Positions 17,901 to 25,027 of a DNA stretch of 46,658 nucleotides are shown one piece after another. The position numbers and the translations under genes are program-made. Numbering within the stretch: the stretch's first letter is position 1; the number at the start of each line of letters is the position of its first letter. Location: assembly GCA_016787995.1 (NCBI GenBank), contig JAEUTB010000079.1, forward strand, positions 1-46,658, given 5' to 3'. A model generated the notes under the pieces. That model was not told the origin of the DNA. It was given only the letters and a program-made list of their open reading frames with translations, and searched no databases. This DNA is from Flavobacteriales bacterium. GTDB taxonomy: Bacteria > Bacteroidota > Bacteroidia > Flavobacteriales_F > PHOS-HE28.

Positions 17901-18517
17901 GCTTGGATGGGGATGTTGTTGTCCGTGATACTGGCCAGGATCTGGATGCGGTCTGTGAGGCGTCCGCTGAGCTCCAGGTTCAAGGTGGAGTTCACGGCCA
18001 GGTCCTGGTTATTACCGAACAATACGCCGCGCGAAATGCTGCCACTCTTGTTGAGACCACGGGTCCCCAGAAGATCACTGTTGAGTTTCGGAGGCTCGTA
18101 GCGGAAGGGATCCTTGCGGTCGCCAGCGGCGCTCGTCAGTCGGTCCGGATCCTTGTTCTGGTGGATGCGCCCGAAGGACAAGGGTAGTGTGCGGTAACGC
18201 ACGAGCAGGCTGTCGGTATCCGGAGGCGTGTTCCAATGGAGCACTGCGCGGTAGGGGTCCAGGCGATGATCCAGATCGCCTACCGGAAGGCCGTTGGCGA
18301 ACAGGTGCAAGCTTCCAGGGACGATGCTCAAGGAATCCAGCGTGATGCTGTCCTGTTGCATCTTGATGTACCGCACCCGGAGGTTCGTCGGGTACTGGGC
18401 CATGCTCACCAAACCGAAGAACATGGCGGCCAGTGCTGGTAACGCACGTCGGGCACCCCCAGGGATGACCCAGGAAGGGGTGCGAGAACGGAACGGGCCT
18501 GGGAACGGGCAGCACAT
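14987..18517 (-). CDS. Very large predicted outer-membrane beta-barrel protein (SprA-like N-terminal region)
   Basis: 1176 aa from ATG 18517. N-terminal signal ends near LVSMAQ (residue ~41). The segment GSISRGVLFGNNQDLAVNSTLNLELSG, then ITDNNIPIQAGGNTLELQDFDQVF, is reminiscent of conserved blocks in large flavobacterial cell-surface proteins of the SprA type, but the protein is half the length of SprA. The rest is rich in alternating aromatic/polar strands and ends in Phe (VRAFF), the usual outer-membrane barrel C-terminal signature. I prefer ATG 18517 to the longer TTG frame because a near-perfect -7 box (TACTTTTC, 18527-18534) precedes it. It could be a gliding/T9SS accessory or a porin; I cannot decide. 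Confidence 0.7.
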   Translation of the reverse strand: MCCPFPGPFRSRTPSWVIPGGARRALPALAAMFFGLVSMAQYPTNLRVRYIKMQQDSITLDSLSIVPGSLHLFANGLPVGDLDHRLDPYRAVLHWNTPPDTDSLLVRYRTLPLSFGRIHQNKDPDRLTSAAGDRKDPFRYEPPKLNSDLLGTRGLNKSGSISRGVLFGNNQDLAVNSTLNLELSGRLTDRIQILASITDNNIPIQAGGNTLELQDFDQVFIKLFEGDEQQGWSLIAGDLVLQRPKSHFLTYLKKTKGLSFDTPLDFGAKAKARIGASVAISKGKFARNVIQGIEGVQGPYRLRGNDTGSIIIVLSGTERVFIDGQLLVRGQENDYVIDYNTAEVTFTAKRLITKDRRITVEFQYSDKNYARSLVRLDHSVQWAKNTLRFNLYSEQDHRNQPLQQQLSDPEREVLRQAGDDPLAATVPGVDSTGYANDQVLYYRTDSLGYSPIYVYNTSPDSALWRVTFTQTGSGTADYVQQEFTPNGRVFQWVAPDTVDGRIVRRGDHAPVRVLIAPRDQQLITIGLDHVPNDRTKATVELAYSNEDRNTFSADDAADDQGYGLMARGEHAIGLSRKDSTFQLVVGAETEAISKNFRFVERYRAVEFDRNWNILGLVLTGDQLIASSGLKLRSKGLGTVGYGIGTFQVADNYRGWKHELTSDAHAGSTDVVGTASWLTTANARNSDFLRHKGLAQHRFKHLTVGYKDEHERNLFRPENAAGLSPGSYQFHEWEAYVQSPDTFKNKWRIAGGQRWDRTWTDSTLVESARATSYSLGLDLARDPRKRLATTFTYRRLDVPDSTLTTQRPENTYLARIDHDLTALKGVAVLDLFYELGSGLEQRREYIYVSVPAGQGLYIWNDYNGDGIKDLNEFELANFSYEADHLRVFVPSTDYVRSFSNQFSTSLDLRPAVIWADAKGFKRWLGKFSDLASLRIDRKTAAAEVADALNPFVQEEADTNLTSYSSSIRNTFFYDRTSRKWSVDHTLQSDQSRSLLVNGFESRSRRFDTFRIRWNTTRQWTADIEAERGTVSNGSDLLTGRTYRVAQDGLKPRITWQPNTSVRAIASFKYTDKQNRPEFGGERALIEDFGAEFRYNTAGKGSILVTANRVSIRFNGEPNSPIGNELLSGLKPGTNLTWSLGIQRNLSNNLQVDLTYNGRRSEGVPIVHVGGAQVRAFF

Positions 18518-18622
18518 GCGGGGCACGAAAAGTACCCCAAGGGGATCCCATGGGGCGCCTATCACCAACGCCTTGTTGATGCGGATAGTGCAGGTGTGCC
18601 ACCCGCGAGGCTACCCCCCGGA

Positions 18623-18630
18623 TACATTTG
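18623..18630 (+). promoter_or_regulatory. -7 promoter element for the oligopeptide-binding lipoprotein
   Basis: TACATTTG matches TAnnTTTG exactly; the ATG is at 18652, giving a 5' leader of about 16 bases. An in-frame TTG at 18628 lies inside the box and is therefore unlikely to be the start. Confidence 0.6.
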
Positions 18631-18651
18631 GCCGTCCTCCCCTTGACCTCC

Positions 18652-20343
18652 ATGCGCTTCGCCCTGCTCCTTTGCCTTGCCACACTTTCGGCTTGTTCCT
18701 CCCCGGAAAAAGCACGTGATCGCGAAGCAAAGGGGGGTAAGTACTACGGTGGGGTGTTCAACATGAACGAGGCGGCGGACCTGGGCACCATGTTCCCGCT
18801 AAGCCTCACTCGTTCCACGGCCCATCGTGTGGCCGCACAGGTCTACGAGGGTCTGGTGCGGTTCGATCAACGGGACCTCTCCGTACGGCCGTGTCTCGCG
18901 ACTTCATGGACCATCGACGAGAGCAAAACGGTCTACACCTTCACGCTTCAGAAGGGGGTGCGCTTCCATGATGACACCTGTTTCGCTGGTGGTGTGGGCA
19001 GAGCGTTCACCGCCTCGGATGTGGTGGATAGCTTCACCGCACTGTGTTCTTACAGCGACCAGAACCAGTTGTTCTGGCTCTTCCAAGACAAGGTGGTGGG
19101 CGCGAATGCCCAGTACGCGGCCACCTTGGCCGGTGAGATCGGTCCCGGGGTCAAAGGTTTGGAAGCGTTGGATGAGCACACCGTGCGCATCACACTGACC
19201 ACGCCATATCCGAATTTCCTGCAGATCCTGGCCCACCAGGGTTGTTGGATCCATCCCAAGGAGCTGATCGCACATCATGGCCCCGATGCATCGAAGCATC
19301 CAGTGGGCACAGGGCCCTTCAGGTTCGTGCGACACACCCCTGGTGAGGTGCTCGTGCTCGAGCGCTGGAAGGATTATTGGGGCGTGGATGAGCTGGGGAA
19401 CAAGCTGCCATTCCTCGACGCCATCCGCTGCACCTTCGTGAAGGACAAGGCAGAGGAGTTCGAGCAATTCGAGCAGGGCAATCTTTCGGTGATGTTCGAA
19501 CTGCCCGTGGACAGGACCGAACTGCTGAGCGATACCACCGCATACCAGGTCCAGAGCATACCAGGTCTAACGGTCCAGTTCTATGGCTTCAATCATCGTG
19601 AACCGCCGTTCAATGATGTGCGGATCCGACGTGCTTTCGCCCTGGCCATCGACCGGCAGATCTTGGTGGACAGTGTACTGAACGGCTTGGCGGTTCCGGC
19701 ACAACGCGGTGTGGTGGCACCAGGTTTCGCGGACTATCCCTACGATTCCATCCCCGAGTTGCGCTTCGATCCGGAGCAGGCGAAGGCCTTGTTGGTCGAA
19801 GCCGGCTATCCCGGGGGAGAAGGACTGCCCAGCGTGCACCTACAGATCAATGGCGACGGTTTCGGCTATGTACGCGTGGCTGAAGCCGTGCAGGAAATGC
19901 TTTCGCGGAACCTTGGGGTACAGGTGGTCTCCTCGGTGCTTCCTGCCGATCAACATTACAAGCGCGTGGAGATGGGACGCGCACAATGGTGGCGGGAAGG
20001 CTGGATCGTCGACCATCCTGATCCGGAGAACTTCCTGGCCTTGTTCTATGGCAAGAGCGTACCGAAGGATACTACGGAGCCCTCCTACATGAACAGCACA
20101 CGGTACCGGGACGCGACCTATGATTCACTTTTCGCCCGATCGTTGCGGACGGCGGACCATGAAGGGCGACTGCGCCTGTTGGTCGAAGCCGAGCGCCAGT
20201 TGATGAAGGACATGGTGGTATCCCCCTTGTACCATGAGCGCTCGGTGCGCTTGCTTCAACCTTGGGTCCGCGACATGCCGATCAACGGCATGGAGTATCG
20301 CGACCTCAGTGCCGTATGGTTCGACCCGAAGGCACGGGACTGA
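18652..20343 (+). CDS. ABC-transporter-type oligopeptide-binding lipoprotein (SBP_bac_5)
   Basis: 563 aa. Lipoprotein signal MRFALLLCLATLSAC (lipobox TLSAC). The body follows the family 5 solute-binding fold of peptide/nickel transporters: YEGLVRFDQRDLSVRPCLATSW, YTFTLQKGVRFHDD, and the late DVRIRRAFALAIDR and WWREGWIVDHPDPENFLALFYG segments. It probably binds oligopeptides at the periplasmic side of a membrane. No permease or ATPase gene is adjacent, so it is an orphan; its partner must lie elsewhere or it acts alone. It converges with no gap on the next gene. Confidence 0.88.
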   Translation: MRFALLLCLATLSACSSPEKARDREAKGGKYYGGVFNMNEAADLGTMFPLSLTRSTAHRVAAQVYEGLVRFDQRDLSVRPCLATSWTIDESKTVYTFTLQKGVRFHDDTCFAGGVGRAFTASDVVDSFTALCSYSDQNQLFWLFQDKVVGANAQYAATLAGEIGPGVKGLEALDEHTVRITLTTPYPNFLQILAHQGCWIHPKELIAHHGPDASKHPVGTGPFRFVRHTPGEVLVLERWKDYWGVDELGNKLPFLDAIRCTFVKDKAEEFEQFEQGNLSVMFELPVDRTELLSDTTAYQVQSIPGLTVQFYGFNHREPPFNDVRIRRAFALAIDRQILVDSVLNGLAVPAQRGVVAPGFADYPYDSIPELRFDPEQAKALLVEAGYPGGEGLPSVHLQINGDGFGYVRVAEAVQEMLSRNLGVQVVSSVLPADQHYKRVEMGRAQWWREGWIVDHPDPENFLALFYGKSVPKDTTEPSYMNSTRYRDATYDSLFARSLRTADHEGRLRLLVEAERQLMKDMVVSPLYHERSVRLLQPWVRDMPINGMEYRDLSAVWFDPKARD

Positions 20344-21096
20344 TCAACTCGGCCCGACCTCTGTTCCGGACCGTGCCTGTTCCAATACAAGGCACTTCGC
20401 CAAAGGCAACAAGGTCTCGATACGCGGGGCTTCCACCTCGGATTCCACGGCGAAGGTGGCCGGGTTCGGCATATGCGGGAAGCTGCGGATCAGTCCGCTC
20501 TTGATGCCCTCGTAGGTGCTCGATAGACCGATCGGATAGGTGGCGACGTACCGGGTGAACACTTTTCGATGATCATCCGCGCCCTGTTCTCCAACGACCA
20601 TGGGGATCGTGTACGTATAGGCATGCGCCTCGGAGCCCCACCGCAACAGCAGCCAACCTTCAGCGGTGTAAAGAGGGACCAGGCCGATGGGCGTCAGGCG
20701 AAGGCGTTGGGCGATGGTCTTGCGAAGATCGTTGCCCGTTGACAGGAAACGCTGCAGTTTGGGTAGCGCGAAGTCGATCACGTCATCGACCACGCGCAAC
20801 GGCTCGGGGTCCTCCGGCTTTGCATGTTTCGCTTGTCCTGTGGACCGATCGAAGCCCAGCAAGGGACCATGCAGATCCCGCGTGAAGGCCACCTTCGATC
20901 GTTGCAGATGCAGCAGCTCTTCGGTCTGCGTGTACAGGTCCGACAAGTAGGGGAAGAGCTTGCGTTCCTTGAAGCGGGCCTGCACGCGTTGCAGGTAACC
21001 CAACAGTACGTACTGTTTCAATTCCAGGTCGAAGGAAGGCGAATAGGCCCAATCCTTCGGTAGACCGGTGGACGAGGAGACCATCATCACTGCCAT
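20344..21096 (-). CDS. Conserved protein of unknown function
   Basis: 250 aa, no signal peptide or membrane segment visible. Composition is ordinary for a soluble cytoplasmic protein, with alpha-helical N-terminal half (LELKQYVLLGYLQRVQARFKERKL) and a mixed C-terminal half (VPLYTAEGWLLLRWG... TYPIGLSSTYEGIKSGL). I do not recognise the family. Start ATG 21096 is supported by the exact -7 box 15 bases upstream. Its stop abuts the stop of the peptide-binding lipoprotein on the other strand. Confidence 0.7.
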   Translation of the reverse strand: MAVMMVSSSTGLPKDWAYSPSFDLELKQYVLLGYLQRVQARFKERKLFPYLSDLYTQTEELLHLQRSKVAFTRDLHGPLLGFDRSTGQAKHAKPEDPEPLRVVDDVIDFALPKLQRFLSTGNDLRKTIAQRLRLTPIGLVPLYTAEGWLLLRWGSEAHAYTYTIPMVVGEQGADDHRKVFTRYVATYPIGLSSTYEGIKSGLIRSFPHMPNPATFAVESEVEAPRIETLLPLAKCLVLEQARSGTEVGPS

Positions 21097-21110
21097 TGGA
21101 ACGGCTTGTT

Positions 21111-21118
21111 CAAAAGTA
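21111..21118 (-). promoter_or_regulatory. -7 promoter element, minus strand
   Basis: Reads TACTTTTG on the minus strand, an exact TAnnTTTG match, 14 bases before the ATG at 21096. The plus-strand OmpA-like gene starts 64 bases to the right, so this gap is a divergent promoter region. Confidence 0.6.
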
Positions 21119-21181
21119 ATGTTGCTTTCCAGGCCTTTCTGCTGTGACCGTATGGACCTTTGGAGTCAACAAGAAAAAGCC

Positions 21182-22141
21182 ATGCCGATGTCCCGTTCCA
21201 CCGCTTGGATGTCCTATCCGATCCTGTTCAGTCTATTCTTCGTCGCCTGCGTTCCAGCACGCAAGTACGAGGAAGCCGATCAGCGTGCCAAGGCGCTACA
21301 AAGCGAGGCCGAGGCGGCGAACAAGAAGGCCCTCGACGCGCAGACGCGCATGGACGAGATGGGGGCGGAGCTCAGCGGTCTCAGCAAGCGCGTCGGAGAG
21401 CTTGAACGCGATACAACCGTGTTGGGCACATCGCTCCGGAAGATGACCGTGCAGTACGACAAGATCAATACGCTGAACGATGAGTTGTTGAGCAAGTACA
21501 ACGCTTTGCTCGCGGGGAATAGTAGTGAGAATCGAAAACTACTCACCGACCTGGAGGCCATGCGCCTGGACCTGCAGAACAAGGAGGATAGTGTGAACGC
21601 CCTGGCGAAGCGCGTAGGGGAGAAGCAAGCCGCACTGGCCGCGCTCCAAGCCGAGATCGATGCGAAGGATGCCGCCATGAAGGACCTGAAGAACCGCGTG
21701 AGCCAGGCGCTCTCCGGTTTCGAAGGCAAGGGGCTCACCGTGGAGCAACGCAACGGGCGCATCTACGTGAGCATGGACAACAAATTGCTCTTCCCCAGCG
21801 GTAGCGCGGCAGTGGATGCGAAGGGTCGTGATGCCATCGCCAAATTGGCCAAGGCCATCGAGAACGAAAAGGACCTCAGCATCCTGGTCGAAGGCCATAC
21901 CGATACCGATAAGATAGCGCCGGGAAGCGCCTACAAGGACAACTGGGACCTTAGCGTAGCACGTGCCACCAGCGTGGTCCGCATCATGCAGGAGAGCAGC
22001 GCGACGGATCCTGTGCGCATCACCGCTGCTGGTCGTGGTGAGTACGTGCCCGTGGACCCCGATGACAAGGCCAAGAACCGGCGGATCGAGGTGGTATTGA
22101 TCCCCGACCTCAAGGAGCTCTACAAGCTCGTAAAGGACTGA
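21182..22141 (+). CDS. OmpA-family lipoprotein with coiled coil
   Basis: 319 aa from ATG 21182 (MPMSRSTAW; ATG 21188 is also possible). Lipoprotein signal with lipobox FFVAC. A coiled coil covers roughly residues 20-185 (KARTEADQ-type heptads, NKEDSVNALAKRVGEKQAALAALQAEID). The C-terminal ~120 residues form the OmpA peptidoglycan-binding domain (LLFPSGSAAVDAKGRDAIAKLAK, LVEGHTDTDKI, DNWDLSVARATSVVRIM, AAGRGEYVPV, KNRRIEVVLIP), so it probably ties the outer membrane to the cell wall. An upstream in-frame extension to 21068 has no signal and is rejected. Confidence 0.9.
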   Translation: MPMSRSTAWMSYPILFSLFFVACVPARKYEEADQRAKALQSEAEAANKKALDAQTRMDEMGAELSGLSKRVGELERDTTVLGTSLRKMTVQYDKINTLNDELLSKYNALLAGNSSENRKLLTDLEAMRLDLQNKEDSVNALAKRVGEKQAALAALQAEIDAKDAAMKDLKNRVSQALSGFEGKGLTVEQRNGRIYVSMDNKLLFPSGSAAVDAKGRDAIAKLAKAIENEKDLSILVEGHTDTDKIAPGSAYKDNWDLSVARATSVVRIMQESSATDPVRITAAGRGEYVPVDPDDKAKNRRIEVVLIPDLKELYKLVKD

Positions 22142-22145
22142 GGGC

Positions 22146-22562
22146 TCAGGAGGCTGAAGGTGCAGGCAATCTCGTCTCCAGCCATTTCCGAGCATCCGCC
22201 TCCGAGATGAAGATCCCGGTGGAGTTCACACGCGGATGATAGCGGAAATAGATGCTGGAGATCCGCTCGTTGAACGGGCTTTGCGCTGCCAGTGCCAAAC
22301 GGCCTTCGCTGCCGCAACCGCCGTTCTCCGAGGCATGATCCACGCTGAGCACGTTCAGTTCGAAATCGATCTCGGGCGGTAGCACGGCCAATACATCAAC
22401 GTTCTTACCGGCGATCAACGCGCGCTTGGCGTGCACGATCTCGCTCATTCCCGCCACGTCCAACTTCACATCCGGCTTGAACCGCACCTCCACGAGCGCG
22501 TCGGAGACCAGCTCCAAGGTCGCGGTACGGGTGTCGATGACTCGGGGATGTTCCATTTTCAT
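22146..22562 (-). CDS. Small STAS-like (DUF7793-type) domain protein
   Basis: 138 aa from ATG 22562; ATG 22556 (MEHPRVIDT) is nearly as good. The pattern of an N-terminal strand pair (RVIDTRTATLELVSDALVEVRFKPDVKLDV), central LIAGKNVDVLAVL and the final FISEADARKWLETRL resembles the small SpoIIAA/STAS-like domain proteins frequent in Bacteroidota. The assignment is tentative. The start lies directly after a -7 box, so the mRNA would be leaderless or nearly so. A 16-base dyad sits just upstream and may be an operator. Confidence 0.6.
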   Translation of the reverse strand: MKMEHPRVIDTRTATLELVSDALVEVRFKPDVKLDVAGMSEIVHAKRALIAGKNVDVLAVLPPEIDFELNVLSVDHASENGGCGSEGRLALAAQSPFNERISSIYFRYHPRVNSTGIFISEADARKWLETRLPAPSAS

Positions 22563-22566
22563 CCTG

Positions 22567-22574
22567 CAAAGGTA
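22567..22574 (-). promoter_or_regulatory. -7 promoter element abutting a start codon
   Basis: TACCTTTG on the minus strand, an exact TAnnTTTG match, four bases before the ATG at 22562. Transcription would begin at or just after that ATG, which favours either a leaderless message or the ATG at 22556. Confidence 0.6.
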
Positions 22575-22579
22575 ATCAT

Positions 22580-22595
22580 AGTATGCGTGCATACT
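22580..22595. promoter_or_regulatory. 16-base dyad in promoter position (possible operator)
   Basis: AGTATGCGTGCATACT: perfect inverted arms AGTATGC/GCATACT around GT. It lies immediately upstream of the -7 box, i.e. between the expected -33 and -7 positions of the minus-strand promoter, where a dimeric repressor would block RNA polymerase. No regulator gene is adjacent. Confidence 0.45.
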
Positions 22596-22703
22596 ACTTC
22601 CTCCGAGAGCCTAACTCCTTGGATCTGGGAAGTTTTAACGATCGTAGAAGCCGTCGGATAGGGCCGCCTTAACAGGTTGTGGCGGGTGGCCTACCTTGCC
22701 GCC

Positions 22704-23819
22704 ATGCAACGCCGATGGGTGCTTTTCGTGCTGTTCGGCCTCCTGTTCGGAGGGTGTACCGTGGGGCGTTTCTTCATGTACAATTTCGCCGACACCCGCG
22801 ACCATCGGAAGTTCCCTTCCCGGTCGCTCACGCCCTCATCGGCGCCTTTTCAGTATCCGGTGGCCACGGTGGAAAAGGGTCCCAAGACCATCAAGGTAGG
22901 GGGAAAAGAAAGCGCCTTCGATGAGTTCCTGGAGGATCATGCCACGGTGGCCTTCCTCGTCATCCACCGAGATACGATCAAGTACGAGCGCTACTTCAAG
23001 GGATACGATCCAGCGCGCATCCACACTTCGTTCTCCATGGCCAAAAGCGTCATGAGCATGCTTATCGGATGTGCGATCGATGATGGGCTCATCACGAGCG
23101 TGGATCAGCCCATCTCCGACATCGTACCGGAGCTCAAGAAGAACGGATTCGACAAGGTCACTGTGGAGCACGTGTTGCAGATGACGAGCGGTCTCGACTT
23201 CGAGGAGAGTTATGTGAACCCCTTTGGCACGGCGGCGCGTTATTACTACGGGCGTCGACTTTACAAGAACATGGCGCGGATGCACTTGAAGCGCGCTCCG
23301 GGAGAACGTTTCGAGTACGTCAGTGGTAACAGTCAGTTGCTCGGCTGGGTACTGGAACGTGCCCTCCGGGCCAAGGGTGATCAACGCACGATCACACAGT
23401 ATCTACAGGATCGTATTTGGTCGCCATTGGGCATGGAATATGAGTCTTCGTGGAGCCTGGATAGGAGAGACGGTGGCATCGAGAAGACCTTCTGTTGCTT
23501 GAACGCACCAGCTCGCGATTTCGCCAAGCTGGGCTCGCTCTACCTACACAAAGGGCAGTGGCGAGGCCAACAGCTCGTGCCGGAAAGCTGGGTGGTACGA
23601 AGCACCGCCGTGGACACCGCCAACGGCAGTGCGGCACACTATCAGTACCAATGGTGGCTGCCTTCTTCTGAAGGTGACTTCATGGCGCAAGGGATCTTGG
23701 GGCAATTCGTGTTCGTGGACCCTGCGCGCGACCTGGTCATGGTGCGCCTTGGCAAGAAGTATGGCGGGGTGGGCTGGCCCTCGGTCTTTCGAAGCGTAGC
23801 CCGATACTACGAGCCGTGA
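22704..23819 (+). CDS. Serine hydrolase of the class C beta-lactamase family
   Basis: 371 aa from ATG 22704 (MQRRWVLFVLFGLLFGGC, a lipoprotein signal with lipobox LFGGC). The catalytic SxxK is SMAK in TSFSMAKSVMS, and the second motif YxN is YVSGN. LQMTSGLDFEE and WSPLGMEYESSW are typical for the 'beta-lactamase family' of esterases/peptidases. These act on ester or D-amino-acid peptide bonds in the periplasm; the substrate cannot be told from sequence. The TGA stop overlaps the GTG start of the next gene (GTGA), so they are one unit. A degenerate -7 box (TACCTTGC) is at 22692. Confidence 0.88.
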   Translation: MQRRWVLFVLFGLLFGGCTVGRFFMYNFADTRDHRKFPSRSLTPSSAPFQYPVATVEKGPKTIKVGGKESAFDEFLEDHATVAFLVIHRDTIKYERYFKGYDPARIHTSFSMAKSVMSMLIGCAIDDGLITSVDQPISDIVPELKKNGFDKVTVEHVLQMTSGLDFEESYVNPFGTAARYYYGRRLYKNMARMHLKRAPGERFEYVSGNSQLLGWVLERALRAKGDQRTITQYLQDRIWSPLGMEYESSWSLDRRDGGIEKTFCCLNAPARDFAKLGSLYLHKGQWRGQQLVPESWVVRSTAVDTANGSAAHYQYQWWLPSSEGDFMAQGILGQFVFVDPARDLVMVRLGKKYGGVGWPSVFRSVARYYEP

Positions 23820-25027
23820 GCGCGAAGCACGGGCGACGTGTGGTGGTGGTGGGCGGCGGACCTGCCGGCCTGATGGCAGCATCCATCCTGGCCCGGCATG
23901 TGGAGGTCGTGCTCTTCGAACAGGGCCGGACCATCGGCCGAAAGTTCCTGGTCGCTGGTGATGGTGGCTTGAACATCACCAACAGCGCGGTGGGCGATGC
24001 GCTGCTTGACCATTTCTCGCGTCCCGACCGCATGCACCCGATCCTGGAAGCGTTCGATCCGACCGCCTTGGGCCAATGGCTCGCATCGTTGGGTGTACCG
24101 ACTTTCACCGGAACGAGCGGTCGTGTTTTCCCGCAGCGCGGCATCAAACCAGCCGAGGTGTTGAAGGCGATCATGGAACAGGCGCGTGATCGCGGTGTAC
24201 GCATGCATACCGGCTACGCGTTCGTTGGCTTCAATGAGGAGAGGAGACCCATCATGGTGAGGGATGGCGCGCGCAGCATTCCAGAGGCGGACGCGTACCT
24301 CTTCGCCTTGGGTGGCGCGTCGTGGCCCAAGACGGGATCCACCGGGGCCTGGGTCGCTGCGTTCGAAGCCATCGGAGTTGATGTACGCGCTTTCGAGGCC
24401 AGCAACTGTGGTGTGGACGTGGATCTTCCCGCGAACCTGCTGCCACATGTGGGCAAACCGTTGAAGAACATCGCTGCGCGCTGTGGCACGAAGTCCGTCC
24501 GTGGTGAGATCACCGTCACCGCACATGGCCTGGAGGGCAATGCGATCTATCCACTGATCCCTGCGGTTCGTGGCCTGCTGGCCAGCCCCCACGAGGCGAC
24601 CATCACCATCGACCTGAAGCCTGATCTCACCGAGGAGCGTATCGCCGAGAGGTTGCGCGGTGCGGCTTGGAAGGAACGCAGTTCGGCCTTGCGCTTGGAT
24701 AGACCTGCGCTCGCGTTCTTGAAAGCCTTCACACCAGTGGAACGCTACTTGGACGGCCGCACCTTGGCCCACGATGTGAAGAATGTGCAGGTTCCGGTGC
24801 GCGCATTGCGCCCGATCGAAGAGGCGATCAGCACCAGCGGTGGTATCTCGTGGGATGCATTGAACGACGACCTTGCGCTCCGTGATCATCCGCATCTTTT
24901 CGTAGCCGGTGAAATGATCGATTGGGATGCTCCTACAGGAGGGTTCCTCCTCCAAGGTGCATTTAGTACCGGCTATTGGGCGGCGAACGGTATCCTGGCG
25001 AAGCTCGGCCTAGCCGAAGAGGTGTGA
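23816..25027 (+). CDS. BaiN/HI0933-like NAD(P)/FAD-dependent oxidoreductase
   Basis: 403 aa from GTG 23816. N-terminal FAD-binding motif VVVVGGGPAGLMAASILA, followed by GRKFLVAGDGGLNITN, the hallmark of the HI0933/YhiN branch, and the C-terminal APTGGFLLQGAFSTGYWAA flavin contact. The closest described branch is the TIGR03862 family; no substrate is known. The start codon GTG overlaps the previous stop by four bases. Its 3' end overlaps radA (opposite strand) by 18 bases. Confidence 0.9.
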   Translation: MSAKHGRRVVVVGGGPAGLMAASILARHVEVVLFEQGRTIGRKFLVAGDGGLNITNSAVGDALLDHFSRPDRMHPILEAFDPTALGQWLASLGVPTFTGTSGRVFPQRGIKPAEVLKAIMEQARDRGVRMHTGYAFVGFNEERRPIMVRDGARSIPEADAYLFALGGASWPKTGSTGAWVAAFEAIGVDVRAFEASNCGVDVDLPANLLPHVGKPLKNIAARCGTKSVRGEITVTAHGLEGNAIYPLIPAVRGLLASPHEATITIDLKPDLTEERIAERLRGAAWKERSSALRLDRPALAFLKAFTPVERYLDGRTLAHDVKNVQVPVRALRPIEEAISTSGGISWDALNDDLALRDHPHLFVAGEMIDWDAPTGGFLLQGAFSTGYWAANGILAKLGLAEEV

